Assembly: GCF_900106765.1 (NCBI RefSeq)
Contig: NZ_FNNG01000014.1
Location: 1 to 62,870, forward strand
Length of the DNA stretch: 62,870 nucleotides
Source of the DNA: Tepidimicrobium xylanilyticum
GTDB taxonomy: Bacteria > Bacillota > Clostridia > Tissierellales > Tepidimicrobiaceae
Direction: 5' to 3'
The notes beneath the pieces are model-generated. The model was given only the letters and a program-made list of their open reading frames with translations. It did no database searches and was not told where the DNA came from. Positions 9,052 to 17,311 of this stretch are shown here, piece after piece. The position numbers were made by a program, and so were the translations under genes. Positions within the stretch are counted from its first letter, which is position 1. Each line of letters starts with the position of its first letter.

Positions 9052-10774
9052 ATATCTCCAACCCTTCTTCTTCAAATGATTTCCTTATGTTATCCATTAT
9101 TTTATCAGTTGGGATCTCAATTCTTCCCTCTTCTTTTCTTAATGAAAATTCCACAATATTTTCATTTGCCTTTTTACCTACTGTAATTCGGATAGGTATG
9201 CCTATTAAATCCCTGTCATTGAATTTAACTCCTGCTCTTTCATTCCTATCGTCTAACAATACTTCTAAACCTTCATTAGATAATTCTTCATAAATTTTCT
9301 CTCCTAAATCCCTTTGTACCTCATCCTTAACATTTATAACGGTTATTATTACATGGTAAGGAGTAACAACCAATGGCCAGATTATACCGTATTCATCATG
9401 ATATTGTTCTACAATAGCTGCCATAGTTCTTGAAACCCCTACTCCATAAGATCCCATTACAAAAGGTTTTTCTTTCCCATCCTCGTCTAAAAAGGTAGCT
9501 TGTAGGCTTGTGCTGTATTTAGTACCTAATTGAAATATATTTCCTACTTCAATCCCTCTCGCTATATAAAGAGGTTCTCCACATTTAGGACATATATCTC
9601 CTTCTTCAACTAATAATAGGTCCTCTGCTATTTCTCCTTCAAAATCTCTACCATAGTTGACATTTTTAATATGATAATCTGTTTCGTTTCCTCCAACAAT
9701 CAGATTCTTCATTTTAGTAATTCTAGAATCTATTATAAGCCTTGTTCCTTCCCTTAATCCCACTGGGCCTGTAAACCCTTTCTTAGCTCCTGAAACTTTA
9801 ATGATGGTTTCTTCATCTGCCATTTCTAATTCATGTTCTGGAATTTTCAAATAATTACACAATTTAGTTTCATTAAGCTCTCTATCTCCGGGTATTATAA
9901 CTACTATAGGTTCACCCGAAGCTAAATACACTAGGGCTTTACCAAAATTCCCCTTGTCAGAACGGAAAAATTCCACTAATTGATCGATTGTTGTAATATC
10001 TGGAGTGTGAACTTTTTCCATATCTTTTTCTTCTTCATCTTTTGTTTTTATTTCATAGACTACTTTAGCCTTTTCATTTGTTGCTGCATAGTCACAATTA
10101 TTGCAATAAGCTATTACTCCTTCACCAGTTTCTGCCATAGCCATAAATTCATGGGACTTATTTCCTCCCATGGCACCAGAGTCACCTTCTACGACCTTAT
10201 ATTTTAATCTTAATCTAGTAAAGATTTTTTCATAAGCTTCCCACATTTCCCTGTAGGATTTTTCCATTCCTTCTTCATCTTTATCAAAGCTATAGGCATC
10301 CTTCATGATGAATTCCCTAGCCCTTATTACCCCAAATCTTGGCCTTTTTTCATCTCTATATTTAGTTTGAATTTGATATAAGTTTAATGGCAACTGCTTA
10401 TAAGATTTTATCTCATTTTTAATGAGATCTGTAAAATACTCCTCATGGGTAGGTCCAAGGCAAAATTCCCTATCGTTCCTATCCTTTAATCTAAACATCT
10501 CTGGACCGAAATTATCCCACCTTCCGCTAGCTTCCCATAGTTCTTTTGGTTGAATAGCTGACATTAACAACTCTTGAGAACCTGCCCTATCCATTTCTTC
10601 CCTAACTACATTTTCAATCTTTTTAATTACCCTATAACCGAGAGGTAAGTAGGAATAAACTCCCGACACCAATTTCCTCATCATACCTGCCCTTAAAAGC
10701 AATTTATGGCTAGGTATTTCTGCTTCCGCTGGCACTTCCCTCAAAGTTGGCATATATAGCTTCGACATCCTCAT
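9050..10774 (-). CDS. proS: Prolyl-tRNA synthetase (bacterial type with editing domain)
   Basis: This 574-residue class II synthetase charges tRNA-Pro. Motif 1 lies near [20 protein letters not shown], motif 2 in [26 protein letters not shown], and motif 3 near [14 protein letters not shown]. The middle region (about 225-400, with [19 protein letters not shown]) is the INS editing domain of bacterial ProRS. The C-terminus has the anticodon-binding domain. The ATG at 10774 has AGGAGGT 8 bases upstream. It is controlled by a Pro T-box leader and ends at its own terminator. Confidence 0.98.
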   Translation of the reverse strand: MRMSKLYMPTLREVPAEAEIPSHKLLLRAGMMRKLVSGVYSYLPLGYRVIKKIENVVREEMDRAGSQELLMSAIQPKELWEASGRWDNFGPEMFRLKDRNDREFCLGPTHEEYFTDLIKNEIKSYKQLPLNLYQIQTKYRDEKRPRFGVIRAREFIMKDAYSFDKDEEGMEKSYREMWEAYEKIFTRLRLKYKVVEGDSGAMGGNKSHEFMAMAETGEGVIAYCNNCDYAATNEKAKVVYEIKTKDEEEKDMEKVHTPDITTIDQLVEFFRSDKGNFGKALVYLASGEPIVVIIPGDRELNETKLCNYLKIPEHELEMADEETIIKVSGAKKGFTGPVGLREGTRLIIDSRITKMKNLIVGGNETDYHIKNVNYGRDFEGEIAEDLLLVEEGDICPKCGEPLYIARGIEVGNIFQLGTKYSTSLQATFLDEDGKEKPFVMGSYGVGVSRTMAAIVEQYHDEYGIIWPLVVTPYHVIITVINVKDEVQRDLGEKIYEELSNEGLEVLLDDRNERAGVKFNDRDLIGIPIRITVGKKANENIVEFSLRKEEGRIEIPTDKIMDNIRKSFEEEGLEI

Positions 10775-10841
10775 TTTACATTACCTCCTAACCTTATTAT
10801 AATAAAATCTAAAATATTTCCATATATTGTTATCTGAAATG

Positions 10842-11062
10842 AAAAACCTTTCATCTCAAATAATAGAGACGAAAGGTTTGCTTCCGCGGTACCACTCTAA
10901 TAGACTAAGAAAGTCCTCTCGAAATCTTAACGCGACTGACGTTTAAGCATACTTTAATTCTGCTTAAATGCTCAAGGACGGGTTGGGTATTAAGAAGGTC
11001 AGAAATCTCTCACCTAATGATTTCCTCTCTTAGACCGTTAATACCTACTATTTCCTATCATA
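10842..11062 (-). promoter_or_regulatory. T-box leader, Pro specifier, upstream of proS
   Basis: The T-box core AGAGTGGTACCGCGGAAGC is at about 10880-10898 on the minus strand. A strong terminator follows (AACCTTTCGTCTC / GAGATGAAAGGTT, then T's) at 10842-10875. In Stem I the GGTATTAA / TTAATACC helix leads to CAACCCGTCC. By alignment with the Cys and Ile leaders in this window the specifier is CCC (Pro) at 10980-10982, followed by G. Confidence 0.93.
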
Positions 11063-11083
11063 GCATGTATTCGATTACTATTA

Positions 11084-11112
11084 ATAATACTAAAATATAG
11101 ATACCGTGTCAA
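11084..11112 (-). promoter_or_regulatory. Sigma-A promoter of proS
   Basis: TTGACA (11107-11112) and TATTAT (11084-11089) are separated by 17 bases on the minus strand. The T-box Stem I begins about 20 bases after the -10 box. The -35 box lies just outside the ispF stop. Confidence 0.8.
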
Positions 11113-11124
11113 ATAGTTTTTGCC

Positions 11125-11604
11125 TTAACTATCAGAAATTAACAAACAAATACTCTGAGCACTTATTCCTTCTCCTCGACCTTCAAAACCTAGTCTTTCA
11201 GTAGTAGTAGCTTTTATGTTTATGCTTGATAAAGGTGCTTTAAGTACTCTAGCTATGTTTTCTCTCATATTCCCTATGTAAGGGGACATTTTAGGCTTTT
11301 GTGCTATAATCGTAGCATCGATATTCCCAACTCTATATTTAGCCTCTTTCATAATATTATATACTCGTTCTAACAAAATTAAACTTGAAATATCCTTATA
11401 CTGATCATCATTATCTGGAAAATGTTCCCCAATATCTCCTAGAGCTAAAGCTCCTAAAATGCTATCCATAATGGCATGTACGAGTACATCTGCGTCTGAA
11501 TGGCCCAATAACCCCTTTTCATAAGGGATATTAACCCCTCCAATAATAAGGGCTCTGCCAACTACTAGTTTATGAACATCATATCCTATTCCTATTCTCA
11601 TCAT
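11125..11604 (-). CDS. ispF: 2-C-methyl-D-erythritol 2,4-cyclodiphosphate synthase
   Basis: This is the fifth step of the MEP isoprenoid pathway, closing the cyclic diphosphate with release of CMP. The metal site is visible as GIGYDVHKL (Asp and His near residues 9-11) and [11 protein letters not shown] (His near residue 35). The [19 protein letters not shown] segment is the typical C-terminal signature. It has 159 residues, normal for the family. Either of two adjacent ATGs (11604 or 11601) could start it. It follows ispD by 8 bases, so the two consecutive-pathway enzymes form one unit. Confidence 0.97.
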   Translation of the reverse strand: MMRIGIGYDVHKLVVGRALIIGGVNIPYEKGLLGHSDADVLVHAIMDSILGALALGDIGEHFPDNDDQYKDISSLILLERVYNIMKEAKYRVGNIDATIIAQKPKMSPYIGNMRENIARVLKAPLSSINIKATTTERLGFEGRGEGISAQSICLLISDS

Positions 11605-11612
11605 TTATCATC

Positions 11613-12353
11613 CTACCTACTTTGTAAGATAAATTTCCTATTATCAAAGATTATACTCTTATTCTCTAAAAATAGCTCCCCTACTGCCAAATCCTCTGGA
11701 GTGGTAATCTTTATATTATCATAACTGCCCATTATCATCTTAACTTCTACTCCAATCCTTTCCACTAATGCACTATCATCGGTAGCTAAGTAATCATCAC
11801 TTATAGCCTTCTTATATCCCTCTAATATTATTTCCTTTTTAAAACATTGAGGCGTTTGTGCTATCCATAGAAGACTTCTTTTAGGTGTATTCTCAATATT
11901 ATTATCATCAGCTACAACTTTTATAGTATCCTTTACAGGAACTCCAATTACACAAGCTCCATATTTGGCAGCTCCCTTAATTCCAGATACTATATCCTTT
12001 ATCTTAATAAAAGGCCTGGCTCCATCATGAGATAAAACTATACCGGCCTTCTCATCTAAAGCCAATATCCCATTATATACAGAATCTTGCCTCTCCTTTC
12101 CACCTCTAACAACCTTGGATATTTTGTTGAATTTGTATTTTTTTATTATTTCCTTCTTGCAGTATTCTATTTCCTCTTCTCTTGCGACTACTATAATTTC
12201 ATCCACAAATCTACACCTTTCAAATTTTTCTATGGTATGAGCAAGAATAGGCTTATTTTTAAGGTTAATAAATTGCTTATTTATTTTAGATCCCATTCTA
12301 TGGCTCATGCCTGCAGCTGCAATTATAACGGATACAAAGTGGTTTTCATACAT
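11613..12353 (-). CDS. ispD: 2-C-methyl-D-erythritol 4-phosphate cytidylyltransferase
   Basis: This MEP-pathway enzyme transfers CMP from CTP to methylerythritol phosphate. The nucleotide-binding loop is IIAAAGMSHRMGSKINKQF, and VLSHDGARPFI and TDDSALVER are the other family signatures. I take the ATG at 12353 (246 residues) because AGAGGTG lies 6 bases before it. The upstream in-frame GTG falls within that ribosome site. ispF follows directly. A TATAAT box lies just upstream (12372-12377), after the terminator of the PIN/TRAM gene. Confidence 0.96.
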   Translation of the reverse strand: MYENHFVSVIIAAAGMSHRMGSKINKQFINLKNKPILAHTIEKFERCRFVDEIIVVAREEEIEYCKKEIIKKYKFNKISKVVRGGKERQDSVYNGILALDEKAGIVLSHDGARPFIKIKDIVSGIKGAAKYGACVIGVPVKDTIKVVADDNNIENTPKRSLLWIAQTPQCFKKEIILEGYKKAISDDYLATDDSALVERIGVEVKMIMGSYDNIKITTPEDLAVGELFLENKSIIFDNRKFILQSR

Positions 12354-12371
12354 ATATTTCACCTCTTAAAC

Positions 12372-12400
12372 ATTATAGCATAGATATAATTTACTTAAAA
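12372..12400 (-). promoter_or_regulatory. Probable promoter of ispD-ispF
   Basis: TATAAT lies at 12372-12377 on the minus strand. A weak -35 (TTTTAA, 12395-12400) lies 17 bases upstream. Its placement after the terminator at 12474-12499 makes a separate ispDF transcript likely. Confidence 0.45.
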
Positions 12401-12473
12401 CATTTTTATATTCTAGGCCACCTAATAATTTAATGTATTGTAATAAAATCCCACACCAATCGATATAGACTCA

Positions 12474-12499
12474 TAAAAAAAGGACCATATACCGGTCCT
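12474..12499 (-). terminator. Terminator of the PIN/TRAM gene
   Basis: On the minus strand AGGACC, loop GGTATAT, GGTCCT is followed by TTTTTTT. The stem overlaps the stop codon of the upstream gene. Confidence 0.88.
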
Positions 12500-13589
12500 A
12501 TACCGCCTTATCGATGATCGATTTTGGCTTAGCAAATATCATCCTACCAGCAGAAGTTTGAAGTACGCTTGTCACCAATACATCAATAGTTTCACCAATG
12601 TGCTTCTTGCCACTTTCCACCACTATCATAGTCCCATCATCCAGATAAGCTAAACCTTGCCCTGACTCTTTGCCATCCTTTATTACTTGAACTACCATTT
12701 CCTCTCCTGGTAATACTATAGGCTTAACTGCATTGGCTAATTCATTAATATTTAACACTTCTATACCCTGTACTTCTGCTACTTTGTTTAAATTATAGTC
12801 ATTAGTCAGGATCTTCCCTTTCAATAATTTTGTAAGTTTTAATAATTTTGAATCCACTTCTTTAATATCATCAAATTTTTTATCATGGATTATTACTTCA
12901 ATGTCTAATTCCTTTTGTATCTTATTTAAAATATCCAAACCCCTTCTTCCCCTATTTCGTTTAAGGGTATCCGAAGAGTCAGCTATATGTTGAAGTTCTT
13001 CCAATACGAACTCTGGGATAATTAAAGGTCCTTCAATGAAGCCAGTCTTACAAATATCTGCAATTCTTCCGTCTATTATAACGCTAGTATCCAATATCTT
13101 AGGACAGGATTTACATTCAACTGTCAATTTATCCTTTTTGAATCCCTTGCGAATATTCCCAACTGCAGATGTAAAATCCTCTTTTTTCCTAGTAGGAACC
13201 TTAATTCCCAAATATCCAAATAGTAAATATAGAGCTATGGATATAGCAACTCCTAAAAATGGAATTTCCAATTTATAAAAGGGTTGACTTAATAAATAAG
13301 CAATTACTAGCCCCACAATGAGCCCAATAGAACCTAAAGCAATATCAGAAGCTGGAACCTTCTGAAGTTCAGCTTCCATAAATCGAATCGCTTTTCTACC
13401 AATATTTATAATCCTATTCGATAATAAGAAGAATATAATTCCAAAAATTAAACTTATGCCAAGAGATAAAGCTAAATTAACCCATCCATTATCAATAATT
13501 ATTCCAAAAGCCATTAAACCCGCTACTACTCCATAACCCAATAATAAACCAATTAAAGAAATAACTCCCCTGATGATCTTGTCAAGCAT
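12498..13589 (-). CDS. PIN/TRAM-domain membrane protein (YacL-like)
   Basis: This 363-residue protein has four predicted membrane helices in the first ~130 residues. A PIN-type nuclease domain follows (KILDTSVIIDGRIADICKTGF with the acidic D, RRGLDIL, KILTNDYNLNKVA), then a C-terminal TRAM RNA-binding domain (KPIVLPGEEMVVQVIKDG...GQGLAYLDDGTMIVVE). This matches Bacillus YacL and related conserved proteins, whose substrate is not established. The ATG at 13589 is chosen because GGAGGT lies 6 bases before it. It sits between carD and ispD, its usual place. Confidence 0.92.
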   Translation of the reverse strand: MLDKIIRGVISLIGLLLGYGVVAGLMAFGIIIDNGWVNLALSLGISLIFGIIFFLLSNRIINIGRKAIRFMEAELQKVPASDIALGSIGLIVGLVIAYLLSQPFYKLEIPFLGVAISIALYLLFGYLGIKVPTRKKEDFTSAVGNIRKGFKKDKLTVECKSCPKILDTSVIIDGRIADICKTGFIEGPLIIPEFVLEELQHIADSSDTLKRNRGRRGLDILNKIQKELDIEVIIHDKKFDDIKEVDSKLLKLTKLLKGKILTNDYNLNKVAEVQGIEVLNINELANAVKPIVLPGEEMVVQVIKDGKESGQGLAYLDDGTMIVVESGKKHIGETIDVLVTSVLQTSAGRMIFAKPKSIIDKAV

Positions 13590-13652
13590 CAACTCACCTC
13601 CCATAGTATATTTATTACCATTTCCTAAAATAATATAACATATTTTATTATT

Positions 13653-14138
13653 TTATAATATTGAATTGACTGCTTCATCTATTATTTTTTCAGTTTCTTC
13701 CTGGCTGAAGTTTGTAGCTAATACCATTTCGCTTACAAGCATTTGCTTAGCACTATTTAGCATCTTGCGCTCTCCTGTAGATAGTGTCTTTTCAGCATCT
13801 CTTAGCATTAGATTTCTAACTACACAGGCTATTTCAAATATATCCCCAGACTTTATCTTTTCCATATTGGCTCTATAGCGCCTATTCCAATTTTGAGGCA
13901 TTTTTGTACTGTCGCCTTTTAAAATATCTATTACCTTTTCCAATTCTTTGGCATCAATTATTTCCCTAATTCCTATTTCTTCAACATTGTCCACAGGAAT
14001 CATTACCTTCATATCTCCTATAGGCATCTGCATTATATAGTATTTTCTCTTTTCACCTAAAATTTCCCTTTCTTCAATACCCTCTATAATACCAGCCCCG
14101 TGCATAGGATAAACCACTTTATCTCCAATACTAAACAT
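13653..14138 (-). CDS. carD: CarD/CdnL-family transcription regulator
   Basis: This 161-residue protein has the N-terminal RNA-polymerase-interacting domain (MFSIGDKVVYPMHGAGIIEGIEERE, then KYYIMQMPIG) and a helical C-terminal DNA-binding half (KMPQNWNRRYRANMEKIKSGD...LVRNLMLRD-type helices). Family members stabilise open complexes, notably at rRNA promoters. The start is the ATG at 14138, with GGAGGT 6 bases before it. A longer frame would begin inside the promoter at 14172-14200, so it is not used. The gene is divergent from the small gene at 14350. Confidence 0.93.
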   Translation of the reverse strand: MFSIGDKVVYPMHGAGIIEGIEEREILGEKRKYYIMQMPIGDMKVMIPVDNVEEIGIREIIDAKELEKVIDILKGDSTKMPQNWNRRYRANMEKIKSGDIFEIACVVRNLMLRDAEKTLSTGERKMLNSAKQMLVSEMVLATNFSQEETEKIIDEAVNSIL

Positions 14139-14171
14139 GTTACAACCTCCTGTCTTATGGCTTCTTATTAT

Positions 14172-14200
14172 ATTATACAATAATTGCTAAAGGTTGTAAA
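14172..14200 (-). promoter_or_regulatory. Sigma-A promoter of carD
   Basis: TTTACA (14195-14200) and TATAAT (14172-14177) are separated by 17 bases on the minus strand, about 35 bases ahead of the carD ATG. Confidence 0.85.
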
Positions 14201-14279
14201 GTATATATGATACCATAGCTTCAATTCACTTGTCAACTACTTTTTTTACTCTCTTTCCTAAAAATATTGCTAGAATTAT

Positions 14280-14309
14280 TTGACAACAACTTGTCCCGGT
14301 AAGTATAAT
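14280..14309 (+). promoter_or_regulatory. Consensus sigma-A promoter of the gene at 14350
   Basis: A perfect TTGACA (14280-14285) and a perfect TATAAT (14304-14309) are separated by 18 bases. The ATG follows 40 bases later. Confidence 0.88.
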
Positions 14310-14349
14310 AAAAACATAAACAATATTTATTTGACAGGGGTGGAATTAA

Positions 14350-14766
14350 ATGGACAGAAATACCATAAGTATTGATAACGATATAAATCTTGATAACTTT
14401 CAAACACAAGTAGATGACGTGCTTATTAGACATAGAAGCATTCTTGATATAATAACTAAGTTGGATGAATATACTTCAAGGATTAATAGAGCTGTGATTA
14501 AGTCTGCCACTTATTGTGGCTGTATTGAAGTTCACGCTACAAAGCAGGATTATAATAAGGAGTCCCTTGAGGAAATAAAAAATAATATGGAAAATCATAT
14601 AAAGGGTAAATTATGCCCCAGTTGTAAGGACATTCTTTTAGAAGAAATAGGAGCCTATCTTTTCTATTTATCTGCTCTAGCTAATACTTTAGACATAAAA
14701 GTATCAGACGCCATATTAAACGAATATAAGAATATAAAAACATTAGGTATTTTCAGTCTTAAGTAA
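14350..14766 (+). CDS. Conserved hypothetical protein, possibly DUF1573-type
   Basis: This 138-residue, mostly helical, soluble protein has no signal peptide. It contains VDDVLIRHRSILDIITKLDEYTSRINRAVIKSATYCGCIEV, then KLCPSCKDILLEEIGAYLFYLSALA. The CGC and CxxC pairs (about residues 57-59 and 90-93) could bind metal. I recognise this as a protein common in clostridia near disA/carD; such proteins are sometimes labelled DUF1573, but I know no demonstrated function. GGGGTGG lies 6 bases before the ATG. It is the only plus-strand gene in the housekeeping block and has a consensus promoter, so it should be well expressed. A hairpin terminator follows. Confidence 0.8.
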   Translation: MDRNTISIDNDINLDNFQTQVDDVLIRHRSILDIITKLDEYTSRINRAVIKSATYCGCIEVHATKQDYNKESLEEIKNNMENHIKGKLCPSCKDILLEEIGAYLFYLSALANTLDIKVSDAILNEYKNIKTLGIFSLK

Positions 14767-14778
14767 TATTAAATATAT

Positions 14779-14811
14779 AGGCTAGATATTAAAATATCTT
14801 AGCCTTTTATA
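14779..14811 (+). terminator. Terminator between the 14350 gene and disA (probably bidirectional)
   Basis: AGGCTA-GATATT, loop, ATATCT-TAGCCT is followed by TTTATATTT on the plus strand. The minus strand also reads into an A/T-rich tail, and disA ends only 27 bases away, so it probably stops both genes. Confidence 0.8.
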
Positions 14812-14838
14812 TTTACCTATGGAAATTGATTATAAAAT

Positions 14839-15711
14839 TTAACTCAATATCCTGAATCCTCTAGTTTTGACCTTAATGTCTAAAATATCCACTTCCTCTT
14901 TATAGCCTAATAAACTGGAAATCAATCCCAAGTTGAACAATTGATGGAGATCCAATTGTTCTATATCGCTTATTATGGTTTTATAATCTTTATACCCTTC
15001 TTTTAAATAATCCTTTATTAGATTTCTCCTGTCATCTTCTATCCCCTTAATAAGCTCTTTAACCTGCATAGCGAGTAATCTTCCTTCAGTACCTAATTCA
15101 GAAATATACATATTCAACTCATTGCCTATCCGCCAGACAATCTCCATCTTCTGTATTGTGTTTACTACGTCATAAAGGGTAGCCATATTTCTAAGTTCTA
15201 ATGTGGTCAGATTGTCCATTGCCTTATCCAGCATATACTTATACTTTTCTAAAGTTTGTATAGCTTGATTGGCTTTATTTAATATTTCATTTATATCCTT
15301 TAATATATATTTATAATTTGATTTATATAGTGTAATAACTCCCCTTCTTCGAGAGATGGCAATGACTAAAACTCCAGTCTGTTTTGCTACTCTTTCTGCT
15401 GTTTTATGCCTAGTTCCTGTTTCATGGGATGGTATAAGCAAGCATGGAAATAATTGAGCATTAGCATAAAGAATCCTCCTACAATCGCTGCTCATTATTA
15501 TTGCACCATCCATTTTAGCTAATTCATAAACATTAGAAGGACTATATTCACAATTGATAAAAAAACCTCCATGACTAATACTTAATACCTCTTTAGTACT
15601 ACCGATGACTATCAAAGCTCCTGTTTTTGCCTTTATTATATTGTCCAATCCCTCTCTCAACTTGGTCCCTGGTGCCACCAGTTTTAAGGTATTATACAAG
15701 TCCAAATTCAT
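14839..15711 (-). CDS. disA: Diadenylate cyclase DisA, lacking the C-terminal HhH domain
   Basis: This protein makes cyclic di-AMP from two ATP. The catalytic DAC domain is complete: GGFFINCEYSPSNVYELAKMDGAIIMSSD with the DGA motif at residues 68-70, and ETGTRHKTAERVAKQTG with RHK at 101-103 where the family has RHR. The helical spine domain follows (KYILKDINEILNKANQAIQTLEKYK). The protein stops at 290 residues at TRGFRILS, where Bacillus DisA (360 residues) continues into the helix-hairpin-helix DNA-binding domain. The 27 bases after the stop lead straight into a terminator, so the domain is absent rather than frameshifted. radA is upstream. Confidence 0.95.
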   Translation of the reverse strand: MNLDLYNTLKLVAPGTKLREGLDNIIKAKTGALIVIGSTKEVLSISHGGFFINCEYSPSNVYELAKMDGAIIMSSDCRRILYANAQLFPCLLIPSHETGTRHKTAERVAKQTGVLVIAISRRRGVITLYKSNYKYILKDINEILNKANQAIQTLEKYKYMLDKAMDNLTTLELRNMATLYDVVNTIQKMEIVWRIGNELNMYISELGTEGRLLAMQVKELIKGIEDDRRNLIKDYLKEGYKDYKTIISDIEQLDLHQLFNLGLISSLLGYKEEVDILDIKVKTRGFRILS

Positions 15712-15798
15712 GAGTTTTCCTCCAAATAAATGTATTTAAAAATATTATATGGAAAACTTAATATTCTAATACTAAAAAACTGAAAGCAGTATGCTTAC

Positions 15799-17178
15799 TT
15801 AGCTGCCAAAAACATGATCTATAACTTCCTGTAGAGTGTTCAATCTGATTATTTCAAGTCCTTCTAACTTTATATTATGTTTTATCCCATCTTTATATAT
15901 ATAAACTCTCCTATAACCCATTCTATCCAATTCTCTTATTCTAGCTTCCAGAGATGGAACTGGTTTTAATTCACCAGTTAAACCTACATCTGCAATAAAT
16001 ACCACATCGTTAGGTATCCCTTCATCCCTTACTGAAGATGCTATGCTCATTATTATTGCTAAATTTACAGATGACTCCTTTAATCTTAATCCTCCAGTAG
16101 TCTTTATCACCACATTCTTATCAAATAAGCTCATCCTACCCCTTTGTTCAAGGATGGATATTAAGGTACTCAACTGGTCTTTTCTTAAACAATCTCCTAT
16201 CCTTGAAGGATACGGGGTAAAAGATCTGGACACTAAGCTTTCTATTTCAACAACTATTAGCCTTGAACCCTCTTTTGTCATCGATAAGGCACTACCTGGT
16301 ATTAACTGTTTATCACTCCTATGGGTTACGAAAAACTCTGAAGAATTTTCTATAGGTATCAATCCCTTTTCTTCCATTTTAAATAATCCAACTTCTCCCG
16401 TAGGCCCAAATCTATTTTTAGTAGCCACCAAAGTCCTTAACTCTTCGTCGCTTGCTCCCTCCAAATATATAACCGTATCTACTAAATGCTCTAAAGTCCT
16501 AAGCCCTGCCATTTCATTAGATTTAGTCATATGTCCCACCATAATAACTGCTCTAGGCCTATTCTTGTTCTTTGCTACTTCAACTAGTGCATTAGCACAT
16601 TCTATGGTTTGAATTGGAGAACCCGCCCTAGATGTAAACTCATCTAATTTAAAAGTTTGAATACTGTCAATGATTACCAGATCCGGATCTATTGCATCAA
16701 CAGATTGTAATACATTATCCATGCTTATATCGGACAATATCCAAATTTTATCGGGGATATCATCTAATACTCTATTAGCCCTATTTTTGATCTGGGTTTC
16801 ACTTTCTTCACCAGAGGCATAGAGAACTTTATACCCCTTTTCAGCAATATTTTTTGATATCTGCAATAATAAGGTCGATTTGCCTGCTCCAGGCCTAGCA
16901 GTTAGTATGGTTACTGAATCCTTAACAATTCCCCCACCTAACACCCGGTTAAATTCACCTATATCAGTTACCATTCTATGGCTTTCATCAATATCTATTT
17001 TGGATAACTTTACGGGAAATACCCTATTTTCATTTTTATGCTTTATTTGATTTTTGCCATTACCATCTAAAACCTTTTCTTCAAAACTATTCCAAGCCCC
17101 GCACTCAAAACAGCGTCCCAACCATTTAGGGCTTTCGCTGCCGCACTGGGAGCATATATATATGATTTTTTTCTTCAT
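15799..17178 (-). CDS. radA: DNA repair protein RadA
   Basis: This 459-residue RecA-like ATPase promotes branch migration during recombination. A four-cysteine zinc finger lies at C9, C12, C23 and C26. The Walker A loop is ARPGAGKSTLLLQ, with ARPG in place of the more usual GDPG or GEPG. The RadA-specific KNRFGPTGEVGLF motif is present, and a Lon-protease-like C-terminal domain ends in FIADVGLTGELKPV. AGGAGG precedes the ATG. It lies upstream of disA (88 bases) and after tandem terminators that isolate it from clpC, so it needs its own promoter in the short gap after 17248. Confidence 0.97.
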   Translation of the reverse strand: MKKKIIYICSQCGSESPKWLGRCFECGAWNSFEEKVLDGNGKNQIKHKNENRVFPVKLSKIDIDESHRMVTDIGEFNRVLGGGIVKDSVTILTARPGAGKSTLLLQISKNIAEKGYKVLYASGEESETQIKNRANRVLDDIPDKIWILSDISMDNVLQSVDAIDPDLVIIDSIQTFKLDEFTSRAGSPIQTIECANALVEVAKNKNRPRAVIMVGHMTKSNEMAGLRTLEHLVDTVIYLEGASDEELRTLVATKNRFGPTGEVGLFKMEEKGLIPIENSSEFFVTHRSDKQLIPGSALSMTKEGSRLIVVEIESLVSRSFTPYPSRIGDCLRKDQLSTLISILEQRGRMSLFDKNVVIKTTGGLRLKESSVNLAIIMSIASSVRDEGIPNDVVFIADVGLTGELKPVPSLEARIRELDRMGYRRVYIYKDGIKHNIKLEGLEIIRLNTLQEVIDHVFGS

Positions 17179-17235
17179 ATTGGCCTCCTAATTATTAATA
17201 GCTTTAAACTTATTATAGCAATTATATTATTCTCA

Positions 17236-17266
17236 TAAAAGAGAAAAACCATAGGTTGCCTATGGT
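17236..17266 (-). terminator. Second of two tandem terminators after clpC
   Basis: On the minus strand ACCATAGG, loop CAA, CCTATGGT is followed by TTTTCTCTTTT. It backs up the terminator at 17280-17311. Confidence 0.82.
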
Positions 17267-17279
17267 CAAATATTTAAGA

Positions 17280-17311
17280 AAAAACTCATAGTCTATAAAT
17301 AGACTATGAGC
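17280..17311 (-). terminator. First of two tandem terminators after clpC
   Basis: On the minus strand CTCATAGTCTA, loop TTTA, TAGACTATGAG is followed by TTTTTTC. The stem covers the clpC stop codon. Confidence 0.88.

Noticed and set aside
14233-14433. Minus-strand frame between carD and the 14350 gene
   Set aside because: It overlaps the divergent promoters and the start of the plus-strand gene, and has no ribosome site.
16043-16612. Plus-strand open frame of 189 codons inside radA
   Set aside because: It is antisense to a clearly conserved gene, with no start signal and no recognisable protein features.
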